Assembly (NCBI RefSeq): GCF_030063135.1
Contig: NZ_JASISO010000007.1
Location: 124,001-188,000, forward strand
DNA length: 64,000 nt
Source of the DNA: Streptomyces sp. G-G2
GTDB taxonomy: Bacteria > Actinomycetota > Actinomycetes > Streptomycetales > Streptomycetaceae
Reading direction: 5' to 3'
In this document: positions 34,236 to 41,693 of the stretch, one piece after another
Position numbering within the stretch: the first letter of the stretch is position 1
Layout of the letters: every line of letters starts with the position of its first letter
Made by a program: the position numbers and the translations under genes
The notes under the pieces: generated by a model
Told to the model about the DNA's origin: nothing
Databases searched by the model: none
What the model saw: only the letters and a program-made list of their open reading frames with translations

Positions 34236-34282
34236 GGCCCTGCCGGTCCGGGGGTGTTGCCCTCCCCCGGACCGGCAGGGCC
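34236..34282 (-). promoter_or_regulatory. GGGCAAC-loop hairpin with 19-bp stem
   Basis: Two 17-bp perfect arms, extended by two more pairs, enclose a nine-base loop reading AGGGCAACA on the minus strand. It lies 4 bp after the stop of the 34287 gene and 312 bp before the DUF3560 gene, so it may end one transcript, start the leader of the next, or act as DNA hairpin. Confidence 0.75.
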
Positions 34283-34286
34283 TTGG

Positions 34287-34709
34287 TCAGCTGCGGTGGA
34301 GCGTGTGCCGGGCGGCCGGGTCGGCGTCGGCCAGTCCGGTCCGCTCGCGCCATGCCTGGCGGACGGCGGCGCGGAGCGCCTCCCCGTCGTCGTAAGCGAA
34401 CCGTCCCCGACGCAGGTTGCGGACGATGTCGCGGAAAGTGTCCTGGTGCATCGTGGTCAGCGTGTCGTCAAGCGGGGTCAGCTCGTGGGGGAACATCGCC
34501 TGGACGCTGTCGCCCGGCTGCGGGGCACCGAGGGTGAAGAACCAGACGACCGCCATCGTGGCCTCGTCGGCGAACTCCGGCCCGCCGAATGGACCGACGA
34601 CGACGGCGGGGCGGGTGTCGAGCTGGTGGCCCCGGAACCAGGGCCCGCCGATCACGAGCGTCGCGGTGGGGAAGTCCTGCACGGTCGGCTTCGGTGCGGT
34701 GGTGAGCAT
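34287..34709 (-). CDS. Uncharacterised leading-region protein
   Basis: A 140-residue protein. The first half is beta-like (TATLVIGGPWFRGHQLDTRP, VVVGPFGGPEFADEA), the second helical and basic (MHQDTFRDIVRNLRRGRFAYD, AVRQAWRERTG). No known family or catalytic motif. It is the first gene behind promoter D; ATG 34709 follows CTCTCACCAG by 12 bp. Confidence 0.72.
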   Translation of the reverse strand: MLTTAPKPTVQDFPTATLVIGGPWFRGHQLDTRPAVVVGPFGGPEFADEATMAVVWFFTLGAPQPGDSVQAMFPHELTPLDDTLTTMHQDTFRDIVRNLRRGRFAYDDGEALRAAVRQAWRERTGLADADPAARHTLHRS

Positions 34710-34734
34710 GTCGTGTCCTGTCTGGTGAGAGATC

Positions 34735-34832
34735 CCGCCGGGGCCGTTTGGCCCCGGCGGCGGTGCCGGTCGGGGGGTTGCCCTCCCCCTTCCGACACCA
34801 TTAATTAAACCATGTTCTTGGGTCTGGGTCAA
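34735..34832 (-). promoter_or_regulatory. Leading-region promoter/leader cassette D
   Basis: -35 TTGACC (34827-34832), exactly 17 bp, -10 TTTAAT (34804-34809), conserved spacer AAGAACATGG. The predicted transcript start (about 34797) coincides with a hairpin at 34769-34796 (GTCGG/CCGAC outer, G5/C5 inner, AGGGCAA loop). A second perfect 11-bp hairpin, CCGCCGGGGCC, follows at 34735-34760, then CTCTCACCAG and the gene at 34709. Confidence 0.8.
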
Positions 34833-35719
34833 CCCGTCACGGCAAGTTCGCGGCGGTGCTCGGCGGCCGTCGTGACGGCGCGGGCGATGGCGCGGCCGGT
34901 CTCGATGGCCCGGACGGCGGACTCGTGCACCGGGGGCTTCTTGTCCTGGGTGATGATGCCCGCGAGCGGCGGCATGACGGCGGGGCCCGGGGCGATTCCG
35001 AGGATGAGCGCGGCGACGTGGGCGGCTGAGGCGACTTCGGCGGCGTGCTGGCCGGGAAGGGGGGCGTCCACCTCGGGGATGCGTCGCCACGCGTGGCCGT
35101 ACAGCAGGATGCGGACGGCGTTGTCGGGGGCATCCTGGGTGAAGTCGAACCCTCCGGCCTGCTCCGGGTCCTCGTGGTACTGGTCGCGGTACTGGTTCAC
35201 CAGGACATCGCGGATGACCTCGGCGGCGAACGGGGCTGCGGCGGGCGGCTCGTAGGCGTCGCCGTCCGTCTGGCTGATGTCGAAGACCGGTCCGGCCTTG
35301 AAGCCGGAGACCTTGCGCCCCTGGCTCTCGGCGGCCTCGCCTGCGGCCTCTCGCTGCCCGCCGTCAGGGGCTGCGGCCGTGGCCTCCTGGGCATCCTCGG
35401 TCCGGCGCTTGATCGGCGTCCAGATACGGAGGGAGGTGGACCCCTTGGCCGGGAAGCGTCCCACCTTTCGCCAGTCTCCGGAGCTGAGTACGTGGGTCGC
35501 GTTCGGGCACTGGGCGGCGATGGCGATGCAGTTGGTGGGGCTGCGGTCGTCGCGGTCCGGGTGGGTCAGGTTCGCGGCCGTGCGCATGACGGCGGCCCAG
35601 AATTCCTCGCTGCCGACCATCGCGCCGTACGCGCGGTCCATGACGGCTTCGAGTTCGCCGCGCATCTTGGCGGAGTAGGCCCGGCGCTCTTCGTCGGTCA
35701 TCTTCGGCTTACGGGGCAT
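34829..35719 (-). CDS. ArdC-like antirestriction protein (ssDNA-binding domain, no zinc protease motif)
   Basis: A 296-residue protein. Residues about 15-105 match the ArdC N-terminal ssDNA-binding domain: SPTNCIAIAAQCPNATHVLS, then the WRKVGRFPAKGS turn and LRIWTPI. ArdC proteins protect incoming single-stranded plasmid DNA from restriction. The C-terminal half keeps the helix pattern of the ImmA/IrrE-type metallopeptidase (EVASAAHVAALILGIAPG) but no HExxH is present, so protease activity is unlikely. ATG 35719 has AGGAGG at ideal spacing. It lies directly behind promoter E. Confidence 0.82.
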   Translation of the reverse strand: MPRKPKMTDEERRAYSAKMRGELEAVMDRAYGAMVGSEEFWAAVMRTAANLTHPDRDDRSPTNCIAIAAQCPNATHVLSSGDWRKVGRFPAKGSTSLRIWTPIKRRTEDAQEATAAAPDGGQREAAGEAAESQGRKVSGFKAGPVFDISQTDGDAYEPPAAAPFAAEVIRDVLVNQYRDQYHEDPEQAGGFDFTQDAPDNAVRILLYGHAWRRIPEVDAPLPGQHAAEVASAAHVAALILGIAPGPAVMPPLAGIITQDKKPPVHESAVRAIETGRAIARAVTTAAEHRRELAVTG

Positions 35720-35772
35720 GTCGCGGTCCTCCTGGTGAGAGATCGGCGTCCGGGGCCGGCTGACCCTCGGGG

Positions 35773-35842
35773 GTGTCGGCCGGGGGGTTGCCCTCCCCCT
35801 TCCGACACCACTAATTAAACCATGTTCTTGGGTGATCGGCAA
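35773..35842 (-). promoter_or_regulatory. Leading-region promoter/leader cassette E
   Basis: -35 TTGCCG (35837-35842), 17 bp, -10 TTTAAT (35814-35819), spacer with AAGAACATGG. The hairpin at 35773-35808 has a 7-bp outer stem GTGTCGG/CCGACAC and a G/C inner stem with AGGGCAA in its loop. Drives the ArdC-like gene. Confidence 0.8.
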
Positions 35843-35846
35843 CCCC

Positions 35847-36206
35847 TTAAATCCAGTACAACCCTGCTTCGTTGCTCACGGCGCGGTATGCGGCTATGAC
35901 CTCGTCCTCTATTCGCGTCCAGCGGTCGAGGATATCGGGGGCGGTCTTCTTGTCGCTGGCCGCGCGCGTGGCCCTGCGCCATTCAATGGCAATTTTGAGT
36001 GTGCGGAGTTGGGAGCGGGTCAGTTCCCATCGGCCGGAATCCGGGAGTTGATCGCCGTAGGCCATTGCTACAGCGTTGTTGATGTGCTCGGTACCGGACC
36101 AAACATTATGTGCGGCTTGGAGAGCAAGGGCGCGCTTGAGGGTGCACCGAAGGTGCGGGGCCTGGACGATCCATTGCGGTTCGATGGTGAATATGTCGGC
36201 GCTCAT
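35847..36206 (-). CDS. Uncharacterised leading-region protein
   Basis: A 119-residue mostly helical protein (TLKRALALQAAHNVWSGTEH, LRTLKIAIEWRRATRAASDK, ILDRWTRIEDEVIAAYRAVS). No family recognised. ATG 36206 has AGGAAAAAGG upstream. A GC hairpin GGCGCGCT/AGCGCGCC (36232-36252) separates it from the gene ahead, with which it may be co-transcribed from promoter G. Confidence 0.72.
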   Translation of the reverse strand: MSADIFTIEPQWIVQAPHLRCTLKRALALQAAHNVWSGTEHINNAVAMAYGDQLPDSGRWELTRSQLRTLKIAIEWRRATRAASDKKTAPDILDRWTRIEDEVIAAYRAVSNEAGLYWI

Positions 36207-36272
36207 CACGGGGCCTTTTTCCTGTGGGGGGGGCGCGCTACGGGAGCGCGCCGCCGGGATTCATGGGGGCGC

Positions 36273-36905
36273 TTAGAGGGCGTATCCGTCGACGTATTCG
36301 CCGTACTCGTCTTCGGAGGTCTGGACGCTGGGGAGAAAGCGACTCACCGCGAATACAACGGCGTCGGCGATAGTCCGGGGCACATCGTTGAGTACAAGGC
36401 TCACCGCATCGCCGTCGAGCCCGATACGGACTTCTCCTGGCTCAAGATTCATGTAGACAAAGGCCGTTGTACCGTCGATGCGGGTTCGCGCTCCGGGAAG
36501 TCGCTCGGAGAGGTCGCGTGCGGCTTCCTCGACGTCCCGGCGCATCTCGGCCTGTGCGCGGTTGTGCTCCTTCACTCGCTCGTGAACGTCACGGTGCGCG
36601 GGGATGAGGTCGGCGGCGATCCGGGCCGCGATGTCCGCCGGGTCCTCGGTCATGGCGACTCGGACGGTGTCGCGCTCGCCCCTGCGGAACGGGTAGTCGG
36701 TGGCGGGGAACGCGCCTCGGATGTGCAGGTGGCCAGGGTCATCGAACCGCTCGGAGAGGTGGAGCTGTCGGCCGTCCAGGTGGGTGAAGGTGGCGGCGTG
36801 GTCCAGCTCCTTGACGCCGTGGCGTGCGGGCTGCGGTCGCCAGTTCCCGCCGAGTTCGAGCGCGATCGGGTGGGCCAGCTCCGCGACGGTCAGCGGCATG
36901 TTCAT
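36273..36905 (-). CDS. Uncharacterised leading-region protein
   Basis: A 210-residue protein with a DUF-like alternating pattern: HATFTHLDGRQLHLSERFDD and a beta segment, then a helical centre (ERVKEHNRAQAEMRRDVEEA) and a further beta part (GTTAFVYMNLEPGEVRIGLD). It may be a DNA-mimic-like or nucleic-acid protein but no signature supports this. ATG 36905 follows AGGAGACAAGGG. It is the first gene behind promoter G; a 28-codon leader frame ends in an ATGA overlap with its start. Confidence 0.75.
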   Translation of the reverse strand: MNMPLTVAELAHPIALELGGNWRPQPARHGVKELDHAATFTHLDGRQLHLSERFDDPGHLHIRGAFPATDYPFRRGERDTVRVAMTEDPADIAARIAADLIPAHRDVHERVKEHNRAQAEMRRDVEEAARDLSERLPGARTRIDGTTAFVYMNLEPGEVRIGLDGDAVSLVLNDVPRTIADAVVFAVSRFLPSVQTSEDEYGEYVDGYAL

Positions 36906-36960
36906 CCCTTGTCTCCTGGTGAGAGAGGTTGTCGGCGGCCGGTCGGCCTGCCGCGTGCCG

Positions 36961-37022
36961 GTCGGGGGTTGCCCTCCCCTTCCGACATCACTAATTAAAC
37001 CACGTTCTTAGGGTTGGGTCAA
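36961..37022 (-). promoter_or_regulatory. Leading-region promoter/leader cassette G
   Basis: -35 TTGACC (37017-37022), 17 bp, -10 TTTAAT (36994-36999), spacer containing AAGAACGTGG. Hairpin GTCGG...CCGAC at 36961-36986 with AGGGCAA loop at the predicted transcript start. Drives the 36905 gene. Confidence 0.8.
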
Positions 37023-37103
37023 CCCAGACATAGGCCCTGACCTGCCCTTTTCCCGTTCCGCCGACCCGCACCCGCTCGGCCGGGCCCGGCCACAACGGGC
37101 CTG

Positions 37104-37259
37104 GGCGGGGTTCCCTCCTCGGTCGGACAGCTCCGCCGTATCAGGGTTCCGGGCGCGGTGTCCTGGCTCGCGTAGCGACCGCGCAGCGGCTCGGCCTGGA
37201 CGCCGCGCCCGGGTTCCTGATACGCCCCCTGGGTGTCCGGCCGAGGAGGGAACCCCGCC
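37104..37259. repeat. Long imperfect inverted repeat inside R1
   Basis: Left arm starts GGCGGGGTTCCCTCCTCGG and the right arm ends with its complement; after GGACA both arms continue with CGTATCAGG and GGGCGCGG blocks in mirrored order. Arms are about 58 bp with few mismatches around a 33-bp centre. Either strand would fold into a very stable cruciform-type structure. Confidence 0.88.
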
Positions 37260-37396
37260 TTCACCACCCGCACCACAACGCTCCCGCACCCGACCGACCA
37301 GCCCCCACCCCCTCCGAGGAGGACCCGCCGGAGGCAGCCTTTCGCTCTGGCCGGCACCCAACCAACCCGTCGCAGGTGTTCCGGAGTCGGGGCAGT

Positions 37397-37606
37397 TCAG
37401 GGGGTGGATCGGTCGTGGCGTGCGCCATGCAGTGCCGCCCACCCTGCCGACCGCCGCCCTTGCCAGTGCGGATGGAACAGCACGGTCGCTGACAGGTGGA
37501 TCAGCCTTCTGCGCAGCGCTGTGCACGGGCGCACGGCGAGCTGCTGATAGGTGGCGCGCCACTCGTCCTGGGCTCGGTCGAGATCGGGGGGAGTCGTCCG
37601 TCGCAT
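37397..37606 (-). CDS. Possible small helical protein
   Basis: A 69-residue frame starting ATG 37606 contains DRAQDEWRATYQQLAVRP and a helical segment TALRRRLIHLSATVLFHPHW that looks like a real small protein and resembles short actinobacterial proteins with LRRRLLxLSxxLxxHPxW. The ribosome site is weak and the 5' end lies in a relatively AT-rich stretch that could be a promoter. Tentative. Confidence 0.42.
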   Translation of the reverse strand: MRRTTPPDLDRAQDEWRATYQQLAVRPCTALRRRLIHLSATVLFHPHWQGRRSAGWAALHGARHDRSTP

Positions 37607-37673
37607 ATCCAAATTCAATCATGTGTTCGATTTTACAGTCACCTCGATCTTCGAGAGACGCACATCCGGAAGG

Positions 37674-37712
37674 CTTGTCCTCTGTCAGGTGCTCTTGACC
37701 GTTTGCCAGGTG
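37674..37712 (+). repeat. 39-bp inverted repeat, left copy
   Basis: Begins CTTGTCCTCTG and ends TTTGCCAGGTG. The complement recurs at 38283-38321 with two mismatches; the pair brackets the small secreted-protein gene. Each copy contains CAGGTG twice. Confidence 0.9.
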
Positions 37713-37889
37713 AGTTCGACGGGGGCGGCAGCACTTGCGTCGCGCCCGCTGGGCTGCGCTCTTTGAGAGCCAGAAGGCGACGTCGCGTGGTGATCAACAG
37801 TGACTGCGGTGACCTTTTGCGATCTTGCGCTGTTAGCAGGCCGAGCAGGAGCCGACGCCGTTCAACGGAATGACAAGATGGGGGATCTC

Positions 37890-38153
37890 ATGATGATCAA
37901 CCGCACCACCTGGCGGTTTGCTGCACGGGCCGCAGCCGCTGGCGCTCTGGCCGTCGGAATGCTGACCGTAGGTGTCGCCAGCGCCCAGGCCGAGGCTGAC
38001 CCGCTTGGGTGCCAGGTGGGAACAGGCACTACCGTGCCTGACCTCAGTCCGAACCTGGCCAACCCGTCGGCGGTGGACGTTGAGAGGGCCATCCTGGCCT
38101 GGCTCAACGATGTGTGCACCGTCGACTCCTCCCTTGGAGCACCCCGACGGTAA
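37890..38153 (+). CDS. Small secreted two-cysteine protein
   Basis: An 87-residue preprotein with a clear signal peptide (basic start, RAAAAGALAVGMLTVGVASA, cleavage likely after AQA) and a mature part of about 53 residues beginning EADPLGCQ, with two Cys (LGCQ, NDVCTV) that could form one disulfide. GGGGGA lies 5 bp before ATG 37890. It is the only plus-strand gene in this block, stands between inverted 39-bp repeats, and matches no family I know. It may be a surface or signalling peptide of the element. Confidence 0.65.
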   Translation: MMINRTTWRFAARAAAAGALAVGMLTVGVASAQAEADPLGCQVGTGTTVPDLSPNLANPSAVDVERAILAWLNDVCTVDSSLGAPRR

Positions 38154-38282
38154 GTTCACCGCTCTCGAAACCGGGATCGCTTAACAGGCCAGGAGATCGG
38201 CCGGGGAGACCTCGAAGAACAGTGAGCGCGGGCCCGCCAAGCAGACGCCGACCTGTAGGCGCACCCCCCGGCCGGTCAAACC

Positions 38283-38321
38283 CACCTGGCAAACGGTCAA
38301 GAACACCTGGCAGAGGACAAG
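38283..38321 (-). repeat. 39-bp inverted repeat, right copy
   Basis: Complement of the 37674-37712 repeat with two substitutions, 130 bp after the secreted-protein stop. Confidence 0.9.
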
Positions 38322-38365
38322 GTTGAGCGGCACCCGGTCGGCTTGCCGACCGGCGCCCTCCGCGG

Positions 38366-39475
38366 TCACCACAAGGCGCCCTGCACGGCGGTGTGCCGGT
38401 GCAGGGACAGGACGATCCGGACGGCCGGGCGCGCGGCGGGGCCGGCTGCCGGGCGCGGGGTGTCCGTGCCGGGGCAGTAGCCGCCCTCGTCCTCCCAGCC
38501 ATCGACGGCGTCGCGCTCGGCGCGGGCCTGCTGTTCGGTGAGCAGGAGCGGCTTCCGGTATAGCTTCCGCGCGCTGGAATCGAGGGGCGGGAGTACGCGG
38601 GCGGCGGACTTCTGGTCGTCTCGGCGCTTGTGGCGTCGCCGGACTCGGGCGAACCGTGACTCGTAGGCGGCTCGATCGCTGTTGTGGAGCCCGGCCGGAT
38701 GGAGGCGAGCCAGTGCAAGGGCGGCTTGACCCATCGGAGTCGGTGTCAGTACGCGGGTGCCGTCCTCCTGGGGGACGACGACAAGGTAGCGCGCGGCGAA
38801 CAGGGCCTCGGTCCGCTCGCGACTGATCCGCCGGCCACCGTTCCACACGCCGTGCCGTGCTGCCTGCCGGGCTTGCCCGTCTCGCCAGTACAAGCGTCCG
38901 GACTCGGCGGCCTCCAGCACCCGGACGTGTCCGGCCGTCCATCCGAGTTCGGCGACGTGGCCCTCCGCGAGATACCGGTTCCTCGCCGCCTGGTCGCGGT
39001 TCTCCTGGTCCATGCCGGTGACCGCGCGTTCCTCGGCCTCCCGCTCGGCTTCCTCCCGGCGGCGTTCGGTCTCCCGCTCGGCATACTCGGTCGCCGTCAA
39101 CTTCCGCTCAAGCTCGGCCCGCAGGTCGGTTCCCGTCGTCTCGACTCCGACAGCCGACTGGGCCCGAACGGCATGGTCGACGGCTTCACGGGCGCAGTAC
39201 AGCAGAGCACTGTTCGGCATGGTGGGGTCGTCGGCGTACTCCTCGGCGCGGTCAGCCCACTTCTCGGCCGCGACGGCTTCTTTGTGGGCCGCGTGCATGA
39301 CCGCCTCCAGACGGGCGGCGGCACCGGCTCGGCTGCGGCACACAGCGATCATGGCCTCGTCGGCTGCCGTGACGGCGAGGAGCGCGGCCTGCCGGGCGAC
39401 CTGGAGACAGGTCTGCGGAGACGGGTCTCCTACCGGGGCGACCTGACGTTGGATGGCGCACGCGGTCTCGGGCAT
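38366..39475 (-). CDS. Coiled-coil protein with winged-helix-like domain
   Basis: A 369-residue protein. Residues about 20-150 are helical and end in a strong coiled coil (ATEYAERETERRREEAERE). Residues about 165-260 resemble a winged-helix domain (GWTAGHVRVLEAAESGRLYW, ISRERTEALFAARYLVVV, then LTPTPMGQAALALARL). The C-terminus is basic. GAGGAA precedes ATG 39475. Likely DNA-binding; no family name is known to me. Confidence 0.75.
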   Translation of the reverse strand: MPETACAIQRQVAPVGDPSPQTCLQVARQAALLAVTAADEAMIAVCRSRAGAAARLEAVMHAAHKEAVAAEKWADRAEEYADDPTMPNSALLYCAREAVDHAVRAQSAVGVETTGTDLRAELERKLTATEYAERETERRREEAEREAEERAVTGMDQENRDQAARNRYLAEGHVAELGWTAGHVRVLEAAESGRLYWRDGQARQAARHGVWNGGRRISRERTEALFAARYLVVVPQEDGTRVLTPTPMGQAALALARLHPAGLHNSDRAAYESRFARVRRRHKRRDDQKSAARVLPPLDSSARKLYRKPLLLTEQQARAERDAVDGWEDEGGYCPGTDTPRPAAGPAARPAVRIVLSLHRHTAVQGALW

Positions 39476-39850
39476 GGGGTGTTCCTCGGGGTCTCGGTGG
39501 TGCAGTCGGCAGCGGACGGTGCCTCCGTCGGGGAGGTGCCGCCCGTGGTCGCGCGGAGCGCGACGGAAGTGCTGTCGTGCCCGCAGGGCACGCCCGTTTC
39601 GGCCCGGCGTCCGGACGGGCCGGGAGGGCCGCCCGCGGCCCGGACGGCTCGGCCGGCTGCGAGCCGGGCCAGGCTGAGCCGTCCCGGAGGGACGCCCTTC
39701 GTACGGGGCCGGTGAGCGGGGCCGGCCGCCGACGCGGGCGGGCCCGGACGGTGGTGGGCGGAGCGTGGGGTGGGCGGCTCGATGCCGTCCACCCCACGGC
39801 CCGGCGGCCGGGGCCCGGCCGGGCGGTGCCTCCCGCCCTGCCGGGTCCTG
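39476..39850. other. GC-rich non-coding gap
   Basis: About 375 bp of very GC-rich sequence without a credible gene on either strand. The only structure seen is an inverted repeat CGTGGGGTGG/CCACCCCACG at 39764-39798. No promoter of the leading-region type is present, so the 38366-39475 gene is either read through from promoter H or has an unrecognised promoter here. Confidence 0.6.
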
Positions 39851-41068
39851 CTACGCGGCGACCGGTTCGCGTGCGGCGACGCGGCACCGGGTGAGTACGG
39901 TCTGTGCGGTCTCGCCGTAGATGCTGTGGTCCTTGACCGTGCCGGTCAGCTCGACCTCGTCGCCCTGGTCGGGAACGTCGGCGGCGGAGCTGAACCAGAC
40001 GAACACGTTGCCGCTCGGGTCCTGGAACTTCACCAGTCGGCGGCGCTGGGTCTGGTAGCCGTACGTCCGGCCCTCCAGCTCGATCACGGTGGTGACGGTG
40101 GCGTTCGTGGTGATGCGCTCGCCCACGGTGCCCTGCGGCTTGCTGTTCTGGGCGGCCCGCTCGGTGGCCTCCTTCTCCTGGTCGCGGTACCAACCCGCGA
40201 TGGAGGAAACGAGCGTCGGCAGGTGACGCGGGTCAACGGTCTCGCCCTTCGCCAACTGGCCCACCTTGTGGCGGTAGTCAGAGAGGCTGCCGTATCCCTG
40301 GGCGGCCCATGCCCGGACGGCGGCGGCGGTGGTCGGCGCGTCGGGGTCGGCGTCGATGGCGGCCCGCCACTCCATCGGGGCCTTGCGGTCGAAGAAATAC
40401 GCCTCGACGCCGTCGGCGGTCGGCTGGGTGTTCTTCCACTGCTCGGACCGGCTGTAGAAGCGGCCTTCGGCCTTCACGATGGCGGCGGTCACCCGCAGGA
40501 CCTCGATCACCGGGACGCGGAGATCGGCCGGGATGCCGCCCTCTTCGCCGTCCCAGTCGGAGTCCTTCAGCGTGCCGAACCTCCACAGGGCCTCCAGGCC
40601 CTTGATCGGCAGACCGGTGTACGGCTCGACGCATGTGGTGCCCAACTGCCGCATCTCGCCGTTCTCGTGCCGGGCGAGATAGGTGGCGGTGCGGTGGCGG
40701 GCAACGGCGCACCCGTGGCAGAAGTTCTCGATGGCGCGGTACTGGCGGGCGGCCTCGGCGTCCTGCTCGGGCAGACCGGGGAACAGGCTGGTGATCGTCT
40801 CGCCCTCCGCGTCGTGGTCCAGGCGGGCAATGACGGTCCAGCCCTGGTGACGGGGGATGTCACCGGAGATCGTCACGGTGACGGTGGGGCGCTTACCGAT
40901 CAGACGGCCGTCGATGTCGTGGTAGTCGGCCAGGAACGGCGCGGAGATGTCGAGCGTGTACGCGCTGAGGTGGTGGACGGCGGCGCGGGCATTGGTCGCC
41001 TCGACAAGCTGACGGACGCGGGACTGGGCCGTGGCGGGGATGGAAAACCGCATGGCTGCGCTGGTCAT
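39851..41068 (-). CDS. Phage/plasmid-type nucleic-acid protein with Cys motif and C-terminal OB-like domain
   Basis: A 405-residue protein. An N-terminal alpha/beta part is followed by a CxxC...C motif (NFCHGCAVARHRTATYLARH, then GTTCVEPYTGLP) typical of a family found in actinophages and plasmids. The C-terminal 90 residues (TVTTVIELEGRTYGYQTQRR, VKFQDPSGNVFVWFSS, VELTGTVKDHSIYGETAQT) look like an OB fold, as in that family. I infer ssDNA/RNA binding. Two GGGCAAC hairpins lie in its leader behind promoter H. Confidence 0.75.
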   Translation of the reverse strand: MTSAAMRFSIPATAQSRVRQLVEATNARAAVHHLSAYTLDISAPFLADYHDIDGRLIGKRPTVTVTISGDIPRHQGWTVIARLDHDAEGETITSLFPGLPEQDAEAARQYRAIENFCHGCAVARHRTATYLARHENGEMRQLGTTCVEPYTGLPIKGLEALWRFGTLKDSDWDGEEGGIPADLRVPVIEVLRVTAAIVKAEGRFYSRSEQWKNTQPTADGVEAYFFDRKAPMEWRAAIDADPDAPTTAAAVRAWAAQGYGSLSDYRHKVGQLAKGETVDPRHLPTLVSSIAGWYRDQEKEATERAAQNSKPQGTVGERITTNATVTTVIELEGRTYGYQTQRRRLVKFQDPSGNVFVWFSSAADVPDQGDEVELTGTVKDHSIYGETAQTVLTRCRVAAREPVAA

Positions 41069-41113
41069 CGGGGGTGCTCCTGCTGGTGAGAGAGGAATCG
41101 CGGGCCCGGCCGG

Positions 41114-41232
41114 GCGGGTTGCCCTCCGCGTGCGGCCGGGGTCGGGCCGGATGGCGGCCCGTGGTGTCGGAGGGGGTGTTGCCCTCCCCCTCCGACACCA
41201 TTAATTAAACCATGTTTTTGGGTGTGGGGCAA
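41114..41232 (-). promoter_or_regulatory. Leading-region promoter/leader cassette H
   Basis: -35 TTGCCC (41227-41232), 17 bp, -10 TTTAAT (41204-41209), spacer AAAAACATGG. The start hairpin is a perfect 15-bp stem (41162-41200; GTCGGAGGGGG in its arm) with nine-base loop AGGGCAACA. A second hairpin GCGG-AGGGCAAC-CCGC lies at 41114-41129. The -10 overlaps the stop of the upstream gene (41205). Confidence 0.82.
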
Positions 41233-41627
41233 GCATCCCGGCCGGGGATGTCGAGTGCGGCGCGGTCGCGCAGGAACGCGGCGAACAGGGCGGCGGTGTA
41301 GCTGTCGGCGGTGCCGTACGTACGGCGGCAGTCCAGCGCTCCGATGCGCTCGCCCCGATGGCGGACCGGGAACGGCTGGCCGGGGGCCGGGATGGCGAGC
41401 GCGTACAGTCCGCGCGGAGTGTCCACGCGCAGGACGACGGCGGCGGCCTGGTGGTCGTAGGCGACAGACCAGCGGGCGGGCCCGATACCGAACTCCGCGA
41501 GACCGGACGCGATGGCGCGGGCCTGCATGATGTCGGCGGTGGTGCCGGGGTCGGGCTCGGCGGGGGCGGGGACGCATCCGCAACCGTGGTCGTCGGCGTG
41601 GGTCTCGAACAGAGCTGTACGGGTCAC
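41205..41627 (-). CDS. Uncharacterised leading-region protein
   Basis: A 140-residue protein: Cys-containing N-terminus (HGCGCVPAPAEPD), then an alpha/beta core (WSVAYDHQAAAVVLRVDTPR, GLYALAIPAPGQPF, TYGTADSYTAALFAAFLRDR). GTG 41627 has AGGAG upstream. The last codons (PKNMV) lie inside promoter H, as the DUF6197 gene ends (LKNVV) inside promoter I, so the promoter cassette also supplies stop codons. Confidence 0.72.
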   Translation of the reverse strand: MTRTALFETHADDHGCGCVPAPAEPDPGTTADIMQARAIASGLAEFGIGPARWSVAYDHQAAAVVLRVDTPRGLYALAIPAPGQPFPVRHRGERIGALDCRRTYGTADSYTAALFAAFLRDRAALDIPGRDACPTPKNMV

Positions 41628-41645
41628 TGTGGGGCTCCTGGAGTG

Positions 41646-41675
41646 GCCGGGGGCGGGCGGGTTCCCGCCCCCGGC
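41646..41675. terminator. GC-rich intergenic hairpin after parB-like gene
   Basis: A 12-bp stem GCCGGGGGCGGG with a short loop, 19 bp after the stop at 41694. Confidence 0.6.
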
Positions 41676-41693
41676 ATCGGGCTGCTGAGGTGA

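Larger units (their letters stand above)
36912..37370. repeat. 459-bp direct repeat, left copy (R1)
   Basis: This segment recurs at 45113-45571 with the same length and only a few substitutions. It contains promoter G with its hairpin, about 80 bp of unique sequence, and a long imperfect inverted repeat at 37104-37259. It carries no gene I can support. Confidence 0.95.

Noticed and set aside
37008..37622. Minus-strand frame through the left 459-bp repeat
   Set aside because: Crosses the promoter and the long inverted repeat; the same pseudo-protein appears in the right copy only because the DNA is duplicated.
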